DNA of 64,000 nucleotides, taken from Comamonas testosteroni. GTDB taxonomy: Bacteria > Pseudomonadota > Gammaproteobacteria > Burkholderiales > Burkholderiaceae_C. The stretch's first letter is position 1, and the number at the start of each line of letters is the position of its first letter. Positions 16,679 to 24,263 of the stretch are shown here, in pieces. The stretch spans positions 1-64,000 of the forward strand of contig NZ_KZ984443.1 of NCBI RefSeq assembly GCF_003569915.1, in the 5' to 3' direction. Below the pieces are notes generated by a model. The model saw only the letters and a list, made by a program, of their open reading frames with translations. It was not told the origin of the DNA and made no database searches. The translations under genes were made by a program, and so were the position numbers.

Positions 16679-17128
16679 TCAGTCCACCGATGAGGTCTGA
16701 ATATTGCGCCGGATCACCACCGGCTTGCCGCCAAAGCGCTGCTTGCTCATCCAGTGGGCCAGGGCTGAGTCCAGATGCGTGGCGTGACCCGGAAACCAGT
16801 TCGCCAGCGCCCGCACCAGATCGTGGCAGATCGCCACATCGCCCTGGGCCAGCTTTTCGCGCACCTCGGCCACGGACTTGAGCACGGCTGCATGCTCGTC
16901 GATATGGCAGTCACGCGGCGGAAACGAGGTGCTCAGCATCCACTGGTCTTCCTCGGCAAAGTGATGCTGCAAATGGGTCTGCATGGCTTGCAGCAGCCGG
17001 GGCAGCTCGCTGTCTTCAGCGGTCTGCAGCAGCGCAATCAGCTCCACGAATTCTTCATGCAGCGCATCCATGGGCGCATGGCCCATGAGCAGATGGTCTC
17101 CCCAGACCAGAGTGGCGGTGTGGCTCAT
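16679..17128 (-). CDS. Bacteriohemerythrin-like protein
   Basis: A 149-residue four-helix O2-binding protein with a non-haem di-iron site. The ligand pattern is visible: HEEFVE (HxxxE) near residue 24, HHFAEED near 55, HIDEH near 75 and HATHLD near 115. These fit a single-domain hemerythrin for oxygen binding, storage or sensing. The C-terminus has SKQRFGGKPV. It probably forms a unit with the MBL-fold gene downstream. MBL-fold proteins next to hemerythrins are sometimes tied to oxygen or NO handling; that link is an inference. Confidence 0.88.
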   Translation of the reverse strand: MSHTATLVWGDHLLMGHAPMDALHEEFVELIALLQTAEDSELPRLLQAMQTHLQHHFAEEDQWMLSTSFPPRDCHIDEHAAVLKSVAEVREKLAQGDVAICHDLVRALANWFPGHATHLDSALAHWMSKQRFGGKPVVIRRNIQTSSVD

Positions 17129-17490
17129 AGTGGTTTCTTGTTCTCGGTGTGCGTTGCGTGTCTCTGCTGCAGATTATGCAAGCTGCATCGGCTCTCGGCG
17201 CAGGTCTATACATTCAATATTGATCGTCCAAACAGAGTATGTTTTTGCGCTTTGGGGCATCCAATACTGATCAGGACTTTTGCGGTGCGATCAGATTTTT
17301 CTGCTCATGGGCCGAGCGGGTGACGAGACAAACGCCGTGCTCTGTTCAAGGGTTGCCGCTGCCTGTGGCAGCGCAAGTCCTGCCGTTCAAAAGTCATAGC
17401 TGACCATGGCCTGAAACGACCGTTCAAGGCTTTCAGGCCTGGATCAGCGCTTCCATATTTCATAAATAAACCACCTTCAAGGGGGAATGG
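17129..17490. other. Intergenic region hemerythrin - SDR
   Basis: 362 bp with divergent promoters. I see a small perfect hairpin at 17357-17373 (CGCTGCC/GGCAGCG) and a perfect 9-bp dyad at 17408-17439. No gene is supported. Confidence 0.5.
17408..17439 (+). promoter_or_regulatory. Dyad upstream of the SDR gene
   Basis: GGCCTGAAA (17408-17416) and TTTCAGGCC (17431-17439) are perfect 9-bp arms 14 bp apart, about 50 bp before the SDR start. It may be an operator, possibly for the linked LuxR-type regulator, or a leader hairpin. Confidence 0.35.
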
Positions 17491-18369
17491 ATGATCGACT
17501 TCAAAGGCAAGACAGTCTTGGTGACTGGCGGCGGTGCAGGCATAGGCCGTGGCATCGCTGAGGCGTTCGGTGCGGCAGGCGCCCGTGTCGTGGTGGCGGA
17601 AATCAAACCGGAGCTGGTTGAGGAAACCCGGCAGGTGCTCACGGAGCAGGATGTGGACAGCTTGGTCGTGCAGGCCGATGTCACCCGCGAGGCCGATGTA
17701 CAGGCCCTGGCTCAGGCGATTGATCAAAAATATGGCGGCCTGGACGTGCTGATCAACAACGTGGGCGACTTTCTGGTGGCCAAACGTTTTGAAGCGTTTG
17801 ACGAGGCCGAAATTGCGCGCATCTACAGTCTGAATATCGGTCATATCTTCAGCGTCACCCGTGCCATGCTGCCACTGCTGCGCAAGCGCGGTCATGGCTC
17901 AAGCATCATCAGCATCTCCTCCATCGAAGCGCTGCGCGGCGCACCCACCTGCTCGGTCTATTCGGCGTTCAAGGCGGCGATCTGCGGCTTTTCCCGCACG
18001 CTGGCGCTGGAGCTTGCACCCGAAGGCATCCGCGTCAACGTGATTGCCCCGGAGACCACGGAAACGCCGCAGGTTCCCGTGAGCCTGGCCATTCCGGACG
18101 CGAACAAACATCACATCCCGCGCTGGATTCCTCTGGGTCGTTTCGGTCATCCCAATGATTGCGCTGGCGCTGCGCTTTATCTGGCCAGCCCGTTGGCCGC
18201 ATGGGTCACGGGGACCACGCTCAGCGTCGATGGTGGCGCGCTGGCGGCCGCAGGCTGGATGCAGGCGCCTGGTGGCGTGTGGACCAATATTCCCGTGATT
18301 ACAGGCACCGGATTTGTCGACGCCAGCGCCAATGCAGACGCGACGCCTGCGCTGTTTGACCGCAGCTGA
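17491..18369 (+). CDS. SDR family oxidoreductase
   Basis: A 292-residue classical short-chain dehydrogenase. The cofactor motif TGGGAGIGRG is at about residues 11-20, NNVG at about 89, the catalytic Ser in SISSIE near 147 and YSAFK (YxxxK) near 160. The C-terminal GTTLSVDGGALAA is typical. The segment after about residue 260 is longer than in standard 250-residue SDRs. There is a strong Shine-Dalgarno (GGGGGAA). The substrate is unknown; SDRs next to a LuxR-type regulator in Comamonas can act on steroids or other alcohols, which is only a guess. The next gene starts 25 bp later. Confidence 0.88.
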   Translation: MIDFKGKTVLVTGGGAGIGRGIAEAFGAAGARVVVAEIKPELVEETRQVLTEQDVDSLVVQADVTREADVQALAQAIDQKYGGLDVLINNVGDFLVAKRFEAFDEAEIARIYSLNIGHIFSVTRAMLPLLRKRGHGSSIISISSIEALRGAPTCSVYSAFKAAICGFSRTLALELAPEGIRVNVIAPETTETPQVPVSLAIPDANKHHIPRWIPLGRFGHPNDCAGAALYLASPLAAWVTGTTLSVDGGALAAAGWMQAPGGVWTNIPVITGTGFVDASANADATPALFDRS

Positions 18370-18394
18370 TCTTCAACCTATTGATTCGATTGTT

Positions 18395-19318
18395 ATGAAA
18401 ATTCTTGTTATCGGTGGCACTGGTCTTCTGGGTGGTCACGCAGCACTGCATCTACAGTCTCTGGGTCATGAGGTCACCATTGCCGCACGCAAGCCAGCGC
18501 CGGCTGCAACGCCCATGAGCAAGCTGCCGTTTCTGGCGGTGGACTATGTCAGCGGCTCTACCCGCAAGCAAGCGCTGCAGGGCTTTGATGCGCTGGTGTT
18601 TGCGGCAGGCAATGACATTCGCCATGTTCCGCCGGATGCCGATGCCGCCGCTCACTGGCTGCATGCCAATGGCGAAGCGGTGCCCGCCTTCTTTGCGCTG
18701 GCGCGTGAGGCGGGCATTCGCAAGGCGGTGCTGATCGGCAGCTTTTATCCGCAGGTCGATGCAAGCCTGATCGACAAGGACCCCTATGTGCGTTCCCGTC
18801 ATCTGGCCTGCACCGGCGCGCGCGCCCAGGCGGCGGTTGGGTTTGATGTCTGCAGTCTGAATGCCCCGTTCATGGTGGGCACGGTTGCGGGCCTGCCCAG
18901 TCCCATCTTCGAGGCCTATACCGCATATGCCAAGGGCCAGCTTGAAGGCATGCCCGTGTTTGGCCCGACGGGTGGGACCAACTTCATGTCGGTGCGTTCG
19001 CTGTCCGAGGCCATTGCAGCAGCGCTGGAGCACGGGGAATCGGGCAAGGCCTATCTGGTGGGCGATGAAAACCTGCGCTTTGCAGAGTTCTTCTCGCTGT
19101 TTTTCAAGGCGGTTGGCAGCGATGTGGCGGTGCCTGAGAAAGACCAGAACCATCCGCTGATGCCTGATGAAGTCATCTACGCGGGACGCGGCAAGCCGGT
19201 CAGCTATCAGCCTGCGGCGCAGGAGATGGAGCGCCTGCGCTATCGCCGCAATGATGTGGAGCACGCCGTGCGCGAAGCCGTTGCCCAGGTGCTGGCTGCG
19301 CAGGCGCAACCCGCCTGA
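18395..19318 (+). CDS. NAD-dependent epimerase/dehydratase-like protein
   Basis: A 307-residue extended/atypical SDR that starts MKILVIGGTGLLGGHAAL, with the Rossmann GxxGxxG. FAAGND is near residue 70. The expected YxxxK is not seen; in its place is YVRSR near residue 130, after a conserved LIGSFYPQ. The catalysis may therefore be altered or the protein may bind NAD without a classical SDR reaction. The start at 18395 is taken because the Rossmann fold begins there. It is 25 bp after the SDR gene and probably in one operon with it. Confidence 0.78.
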   Translation: MKILVIGGTGLLGGHAALHLQSLGHEVTIAARKPAPAATPMSKLPFLAVDYVSGSTRKQALQGFDALVFAAGNDIRHVPPDADAAAHWLHANGEAVPAFFALAREAGIRKAVLIGSFYPQVDASLIDKDPYVRSRHLACTGARAQAAVGFDVCSLNAPFMVGTVAGLPSPIFEAYTAYAKGQLEGMPVFGPTGGTNFMSVRSLSEAIAAALEHGESGKAYLVGDENLRFAEFFSLFFKAVGSDVAVPEKDQNHPLMPDEVIYAGRGKPVSYQPAAQEMERLRYRRNDVEHAVREAVAQVLAAQAQPA

Positions 19319-19356
19319 ACATGAGCGCTGCCTTGTTCTGGCGGCGCTCCATTCAA

Positions 19357-19389
19357 GAGCCATAGCCGTGTCGCTCGCGGCTGTGGCTC
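19357..19389 (+). terminator. Hairpin after the SDR/epimerase pair
   Basis: GAGCCATAGCCG (19357-19368) pairs with CGGCTGTGGCTC (19378-19389) at 11 of 12 positions plus one G-T pair. There is no clear T run, so termination strength is uncertain. Confidence 0.4.
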
Positions 19390-19420
19390 ACTTTCCTCAT
19401 GAAGCGTACGGAGCAGACAG

Positions 19421-20686
19421 ATGGATAGAAGTTTCAAGCGGGCATGTGGAACGGCTCACCATGTGCATCGCACCACGGCTTTATTCAGAAATGTCCCGCT
19501 CAGCAATCAGCCAGCTCGCTGGAGTCTGGCCGCCAGCAGCGCGGCACTGCTTCGGGATCAGGACCTTTCGCCGCTGGAGCAGTTCAGCCAGATCATCAGC
19601 CTGCTGTATGAAGCAGCGGGCGAACCCCAGAACTGGAAGCTCTGCCTTGAAGCGATCCGCAGGCAGATTGGGGGCAACTATGCCTCGTTGATCGTACGCC
19701 AGCACAACGCGGATTGTGGAGGGCTGGTGGTCTCGGCCTGTGGAGACCATCGGGACATGGTGACGGCGGATTCCGGCGGAAGCCTGAGTCCGTTTTCCGG
19801 TTTGACACCGGGGCAAGTCGCGACCATCAGCGACTTCATGCCGGAGACGGATTGGCGCAAATCGGACTACTACAACGCCAGTTGCAAGCCGCAGCAAGTG
19901 TTCCACGCCATGGCTGCAGATGTGGCCACCAGCGATGGCTGTCTTTATGGTCTGCGCATCACCAGACCTCAGGGGACGCCGGATTTCGGTCCGCAGGAGC
20001 GGGCATTCCTTGCCATGCTGCTGCCGCATGTGCAGCGCGTGCTCAATCTGCATCTGGGGATTCATCAGGATCGGCAGGTCATCTCGCTCTACAGCCGTTC
20101 GCTGGCGCAGTTGATGGTGGCTGTAATCGTCCTCGACCAGAGTGGGGCCGTCATAGAAACCAATCCTTCGGCAACCCGGCTGCTGAAGGCGGAGGACGGT
20201 CTGATGGTCAGAGATGGCAGGCTGCGCGCCTGCTATGGAATCGATAATCGCAAGCTGCAGCGGCTGATTGGCAGCACGCTGATGCACAGCAAGGTGTCCC
20301 GGCTTTCGAGAACCGAAGGCCTGTGCATCAGTCGCCAGTCTGGAGAACTCAACTGGGGCGTCGTGGTGCAGAGCATTGCAGCCAATGAATGGACGGACGA
20401 CAAGCCGCGTCCCTGCGTTGCCGTGTTTGTGCGCGACACCGAGAGTCAAGCCAGTCCTCCCGTGCGGCTGGTTCGGCAGCTTTTTCAGCTCACGCCGGCG
20501 GAGACTTCGTTGTCGATTCACCTGGCCAATGGCCTGTCTCTGGACGAGGCCGCCGAAGCACTCAACACGCGCTACAACACAGCGCGGTCGCATTTGCGCT
20601 CCATTTTCGCCAAGCTCAATGTTCGCAGTCAGACCGAGCTTGTGCGTGTGTTTCTGAACAGCGTGGCCTGCCTGGGAAACAGATAG
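19421..20686 (+). CDS. LuxR family transcriptional regulator
   Basis: A 421-residue protein with a C-terminal LuxR/FixJ HTH: FQLTPAETSLSIHLANG from about residue 352, then the recognition helix in NTARSHLRSIFAKLNVRSQTEL up to about 410. The first 330 residues look like a GAF/PAS-like sensor (LVVSACGD; VIVLDQSGAVIETN is a PAS-like start at about residue 240). The architecture resembles TeiR/TesR, the regulator of testosterone degradation in Comamonas testosteroni, but identity cannot be claimed. It lies 102 bp after the SDR/epimerase pair on the same strand and probably responds to an organic compound. Confidence 0.82.
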   Translation: MDRSFKRACGTAHHVHRTTALFRNVPLSNQPARWSLAASSAALLRDQDLSPLEQFSQIISLLYEAAGEPQNWKLCLEAIRRQIGGNYASLIVRQHNADCGGLVVSACGDHRDMVTADSGGSLSPFSGLTPGQVATISDFMPETDWRKSDYYNASCKPQQVFHAMAADVATSDGCLYGLRITRPQGTPDFGPQERAFLAMLLPHVQRVLNLHLGIHQDRQVISLYSRSLAQLMVAVIVLDQSGAVIETNPSATRLLKAEDGLMVRDGRLRACYGIDNRKLQRLIGSTLMHSKVSRLSRTEGLCISRQSGELNWGVVVQSIAANEWTDDKPRPCVAVFVRDTESQASPPVRLVRQLFQLTPAETSLSIHLANGLSLDEAAEALNTRYNTARSHLRSIFAKLNVRSQTELVRVFLNSVACLGNR

Positions 20687-20817
20687 AGATGGCGAACTGA
20701 TCCAGCGGTTCCTGCAGGGCTACCCTGCGTGGAGGTCAGCAAGCAAGTGTTGCAGGGGCCGCCAAGCATCCAGTGGGTGCGTGATCGATGGATCGAATGG
20801 TTGAGTGCTGAAACGAC

Positions 20818-20855
20818 AAAAAAGCGAGTGGGACCACCAGGCACCCCACCCGCTC
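20818..20855 (-). terminator. Terminator of the porin gene
   Basis: On the minus strand GAGCGGGTGGG pairs with CCCACTCGCTT, and a run of six T follows. It lies 20 bp after the porin stop at 20875. Confidence 0.7.
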
Positions 20856-20874
20856 TACGCATGCGCTGGCGACC

Positions 20875-21969
20875 TTAGAACACGTGGCGCAGACCCACGC
20901 CAAAGCCCGTCTGGTTGACGCCCGGCATGGGAGTTCCACCGGCCTGGGCGCCGCTGGCTCCAAAGGCGGCGTTTCCGCTGTTCTTCACATAGCCCAAAGA
21001 AGCATATGCCGCCGTACGCTTGGACAGGTTGTAAGTGCCACGCAGCACCACCAGTTGCCCCTTGTCCGCGTTGTCCTTGTACTTGAGCTGGTTGTACTGG
21101 GCATCGAACGTCCATGGACCCATGGGATAGGTCACACCCACAAACCACAGGTCATTGCGTGGAGAAGCCACGTAACCATCGTTCTTGCGACGCATATAGC
21201 CAGCGCCAATCTTTGCGCCGCCCAACTTCACGTAACCATTGAGCAGGGTGCGCTTGTCACGCTTGTCGCTGCTGGTCAGACCCGCGAAAGCGCCAGGGCC
21301 CCCGCGCAGTTCATCATGCGCCAGCGCAGCGCCCCAGGTGGCCGTGTCGTACTTGAGCATGGCCGACCATTCGCGGCAGGTTTTGGAGTCGGTGCTGCTT
21401 TCTCCCGCGCAGTTGGTGCCAGCAGGGCTGGGCCCCGCGTTGACGGCATCACGACCAAAGCTATAGGTTGCGCCGACGGTCAGGCCGGAGAACGTCCCTT
21501 TATAGGAGATCGCGTTATCGGCGCGTGCATTGGGAAAATAGTTATCCAGGTTACCCATGCTGTGCAGGCTTGGGCCGATCACATCGGCATCCAGTACGGA
21601 CCAGAACAGCATGGTGTATTGGCGGCCGAGGCCCAGCGATCCCCATGGGCCGTTGAGGCTGACGAAGGACTGGCGACCAAAGCCTCGTCCCCCTTGGTTG
21701 AGACCTCCGCTGTCGGGGCCGATACCCATCTCCAGCGTGAAGGATGCGCTCAGACCTCCACCCAGATCCTCACGGCCGCGAAATCCCAGGCGTGATGGAA
21801 CGCTGCCCGACAAATTGGGCATGCGCGTCAGGCTGGACTTGCTCGCCCCCACGTTGTTCATGGTTTCGACGGCCGTGTCCATGATCCCGTAGATCTGAAC
21901 GGATGATTGCGCGTGTGTGAGCCCTCCCAGGGCCATGAGCGCGATAGCGCTGGCTATTTTTTTCAGCAT
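20875..21969 (-). CDS. Gram-negative porin (Omp32/OmpC-like)
   Basis: A 364-residue outer-membrane trimeric porin. The signal peptide covers residues 1-20 (ALMALGGLTHAQS). SSVQIYGIMDTAVE starts the first strand. The conserved porin segments RLGFRGREDLGGGLSASFTLE (about 62-82) and FVSLNGPWGSLGLGRQYTM (about 106-124) follow. The last residues GVGLRHVF end with the Phe needed for outer-membrane insertion. Betaproteobacterial porins of this type are often anion-selective. A good Shine-Dalgarno (GGGAGACA) is present. Paralogues are usual; the substrate is unknown. Confidence 0.92.
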   Translation of the reverse strand: MLKKIASAIALMALGGLTHAQSSVQIYGIMDTAVETMNNVGASKSSLTRMPNLSGSVPSRLGFRGREDLGGGLSASFTLEMGIGPDSGGLNQGGRGFGRQSFVSLNGPWGSLGLGRQYTMLFWSVLDADVIGPSLHSMGNLDNYFPNARADNAISYKGTFSGLTVGATYSFGRDAVNAGPSPAGTNCAGESSTDSKTCREWSAMLKYDTATWGAALAHDELRGGPGAFAGLTSSDKRDKRTLLNGYVKLGGAKIGAGYMRRKNDGYVASPRNDLWFVGVTYPMGPWTFDAQYNQLKYKDNADKGQLVVLRGTYNLSKRTAAYASLGYVKNSGNAAFGASGAQAGGTPMPGVNQTGFGVGLRHVF

Positions 21970-22586
21970 TGCTTGTCTCCCTCGTTTGAGTCTTTGAATT
22001 TCAGGATGTCTTCGAGCTTTTTGATGTCTTTGGCGCAGTCCTCCTTTGCTGATGCCGCGTCAAGCCTGGGTAGGCAACAGGGGGCGAAATTGCGATCCGA
22101 GCTCCTGCAACCACCCGCAAAAATCCATGCTCAGAAAACAGCGCAGCTAACGGCCCGCGCTTGTCTGACCACTGCATGTGCTGCAGCCATTCAGTCGACA
22201 CAGCAAAGTCTTTTCATGCTCAGGAAGCCACTGAAGCAGAATCTGTGCATGTCATGCGCTGCTTTCCATTGGCACTTATTTGGATATTTTTTATAATTAA
22301 TTTCCGATGGATTTTGTTTATTTTCAATAATTAATTCAAGAAGGAAAGCAGCACTTTTCCTCGGTGCTTTCCCTTGCGGAAAAACGCTATCCCGTTGGCA
22401 AAACAACATTGCTGTTGCCCTGTTCCTGCGACGAGGGATGGGTCAAATCTCTGAAAGAGGCCGCCATGAAATGACTGGCCTGGCCGCACTGTGGACCTGC
22501 GGTTTAAGCAGTCTTTGGTAAAGCAAGCTTGGGGAAGACGGGACGCTGCAATCAACCTGTGGCAAAGGGTGACTCGAGCGGCCTTT
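21970..22586. other. Long intergenic region porin - paaX-like gene
   Basis: 617 bp without a supported gene. An AT-rich stretch at about 22270-22345 has promoter character. An imperfect hairpin occurs at about 22340-22372 (GGAAAGCAGCAC ... GTGCTTTCC). The region from 22100 to 22260 shows no coding-like third-position bias. It may be the porin leader or a decayed gene. Confidence 0.4.
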
Positions 22587-23396
22587 CTAGTCGTGCTGTG
22601 AGAGCCACGTCAGCCACAGCTCGAGAGCCTGCTGCTGATAGGTTTGAAGTTGTGCGCGTAGTGCATGACGTATTTCAGATGACATCAGCTCCTCGGGCAA
22701 CAAAGGGTCACGCAGAAGGTGAGCGATTGCCGAGCGACCCAGCAGCAGCGTCTCGCGTACGGCACTGGCCAGAGGCAGAGTGCCAAGTCGCTGCTGACTG
22801 TTGACGACCATTTCCATCCAGTGCTGATGCGCAGCGCCTAGCGCGCGAATATTCCACAGGGAGCGGGCTTTCGTCTCATGTAGAGAATCCATTTGATGGA
22901 TTTTCATCAGGCAGCTTCCGGGAGCCACGCCAAACGATGCCATCTCGGACGCCATGGCGCCGAAACCGACTTTCAGGTTGTCTGGGCGAATGTGCAAATG
23001 GGGACTCAGCGATGCGAAACCGCGCAAGCCTAATGCGCGTTGGTGACGCCGCCAGAGCGTCTTGTCTGATCGTGAAATAGACGCATCTTGAATAGCAATC
23101 CAGCCTCCATTCCAAGGCTGGCGCAACAACTCACGCTTGTGCCAATTCTCTACGGTGTAAGCCAAGTGCTGTGGTTGCAATTTGGCCCGGTACACGCCAC
23201 GTGCAGTCCGCTCTATTTTCTCGGCGCTGACGAGGCGACTCAGGCACACCCGAACCGCATTTTCCCCTATGTCAAACAAGGCTGCTGCGCGAGCAATGGC
23301 TGGCGCTGACAGCGGCATGCCACGCGCAACAAGCAAGTCCAGTATCAAGTCTGTAGCAGAAGGGCGCCTGGGTAGAACATTACAAGATTTGTCCAT
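22587..23396 (-). CDS. PaaX family transcriptional repressor
   Basis: A 269-residue regulator of the PaaX type. The N-terminal winged helix (about residues 13-70) contains LDLLVARGMPLSAPAIARAA, SRLVSAEKI and RTARGVYRAK. The central part has WNGGWIAIQ (PaaX-like 'W..GW') and LGLRGFASLSPHLHIRPDN. The C-terminal domain has a helix bundle ending in WLTWLSQHD. PaaX proteins repress aromatic-acid operons and are released by CoA thioesters such as phenylacetyl-CoA. Here it diverges, with 59 bp between, from a crotonase and an acyl-CoA ligase gene, so the effector is probably the acyl-CoA product of that ligase. The pathway is unknown. Confidence 0.88.
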   Translation of the reverse strand: MDKSCNVLPRRPSATDLILDLLVARGMPLSAPAIARAAALFDIGENAVRVCLSRLVSAEKIERTARGVYRAKLQPQHLAYTVENWHKRELLRQPWNGGWIAIQDASISRSDKTLWRRHQRALGLRGFASLSPHLHIRPDNLKVGFGAMASEMASFGVAPGSCLMKIHQMDSLHETKARSLWNIRALGAAHQHWMEMVVNSQQRLGTLPLASAVRETLLLGRSAIAHLLRDPLLPEELMSSEIRHALRAQLQTYQQQALELWLTWLSQHD

Positions 23397-23420
23397 GATG
23401 GAGAAACATTGAAAGCTTCA

Positions 23421-23455
23421 ATAGCATGCCCCGTCAATCACCAAGGGGATGCTAT
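23421..23455 (+). promoter_or_regulatory. Dyad overlapping the crotonase Shine-Dalgarno
   Basis: ATAGCATGCCCC (23421-23432) and GGGGATGCTAT (23445-23455) form an imperfect dyad directly before the ATG at 23456. The GGGG Shine-Dalgarno is inside the right arm. A smaller dyad TTGAA-AGC-TTCAA precedes it at about 23409-23421. One or both may be PaaX-type operators. Confidence 0.45.
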
Positions 23456-24232
23456 ATGCAGTTCGTACAGTTTGAAGTTGATGGACCCATTTGCACCATC
23501 ACCATGAATCGGCCAGATAAGCGCAATGCTGTTCATCGGCCTATGGCAGAGGAGTTGCGCGAAGCCTTTTCTCGCTTTGACCAAGACGAGAAATTGCGTG
23601 TGGCCGTGTTTAGCGGAAACGGAGGTCATTTCTGTGCAGGTGCGGATCTGGCTGCTGTGGCGGATCCCGACTTGCGCAATGAACTGGACCCGGAAGGCAA
23701 GGGCAGCGGCCCCATGGGAGCGACGCGACTTGAATTGAGCAAACCCGTCATCGCCGCCATCAGCGGTTATGCGGTTGCTGGGGGGCTGGAACTGGCCTTG
23801 TTGGCGGATTTGCGGGTGGTTGATACCTCAGCGGTTTTCGGTGTTTTCTGTCGACGCTGGGGGGTGCCACTGATCGACGGTGGCACGGTGCGTTTGCCAC
23901 GAATCATCGGTATGGGGCGGGCGCTGGACATGATTCTGACGGGTCGCCCCGTCAAAGCGGATGAAGCCCTATCCATGGGGCTGGCCAACCGTGTGGTCTC
24001 GGAAGGTCAGGCCTTGTCTGAAGCCCTTGCTATCGCCAAACAACTCGCAGCCTTTCCTCAGCAATGCATGAACGTTGACCGAGCGTCGGCCTATGCCCAG
24101 TGGGACATGAGCATGGCCGAAGCTTTGCAATCAGAAGGAAGCAAGGGCGCTCCAGTCGTTGGGGCCGAGGGTGCTTTCGGGGCGGCGCATTTTGCACAGG
24201 GCGCTGGTCGGCACGGCAAGTTTTCGGACTGA
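23456..24232 (+). CDS. Crotonase/enoyl-CoA hydratase-like protein
   Basis: A 258-residue crotonase. The oxyanion-hole segment FSGNGGHFCAGADLAAV is near residue 50 and GYAVAGGLELALLADLRV near residue 105. The first catalytic Glu of enoyl-CoA hydratases (in GGLELAL) is kept. The second, normally in the PEILLG block, is replaced: the sequence reads FGVFCRRWGVPLIDGG. Plain hydration is therefore uncertain; other crotonase reactions (isomerase, dehydrogenase-coupled, hydrolase) are possible. The start at 23456 (MQFVQFEVDG) fits the family. It is 31 bp upstream of the acyl-CoA ligase gene, in one operon. Confidence 0.88.
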   Translation: MQFVQFEVDGPICTITMNRPDKRNAVHRPMAEELREAFSRFDQDEKLRVAVFSGNGGHFCAGADLAAVADPDLRNELDPEGKGSGPMGATRLELSKPVIAAISGYAVAGGLELALLADLRVVDTSAVFGVFCRRWGVPLIDGGTVRLPRIIGMGRALDMILTGRPVKADEALSMGLANRVVSEGQALSEALAIAKQLAAFPQQCMNVDRASAYAQWDMSMAEALQSEGSKGAPVVGAEGAFGAAHFAQGAGRHGKFSD

Positions 24233-24263
24233 CGGTTTAAACACATTTCATGGAGACAGACAG

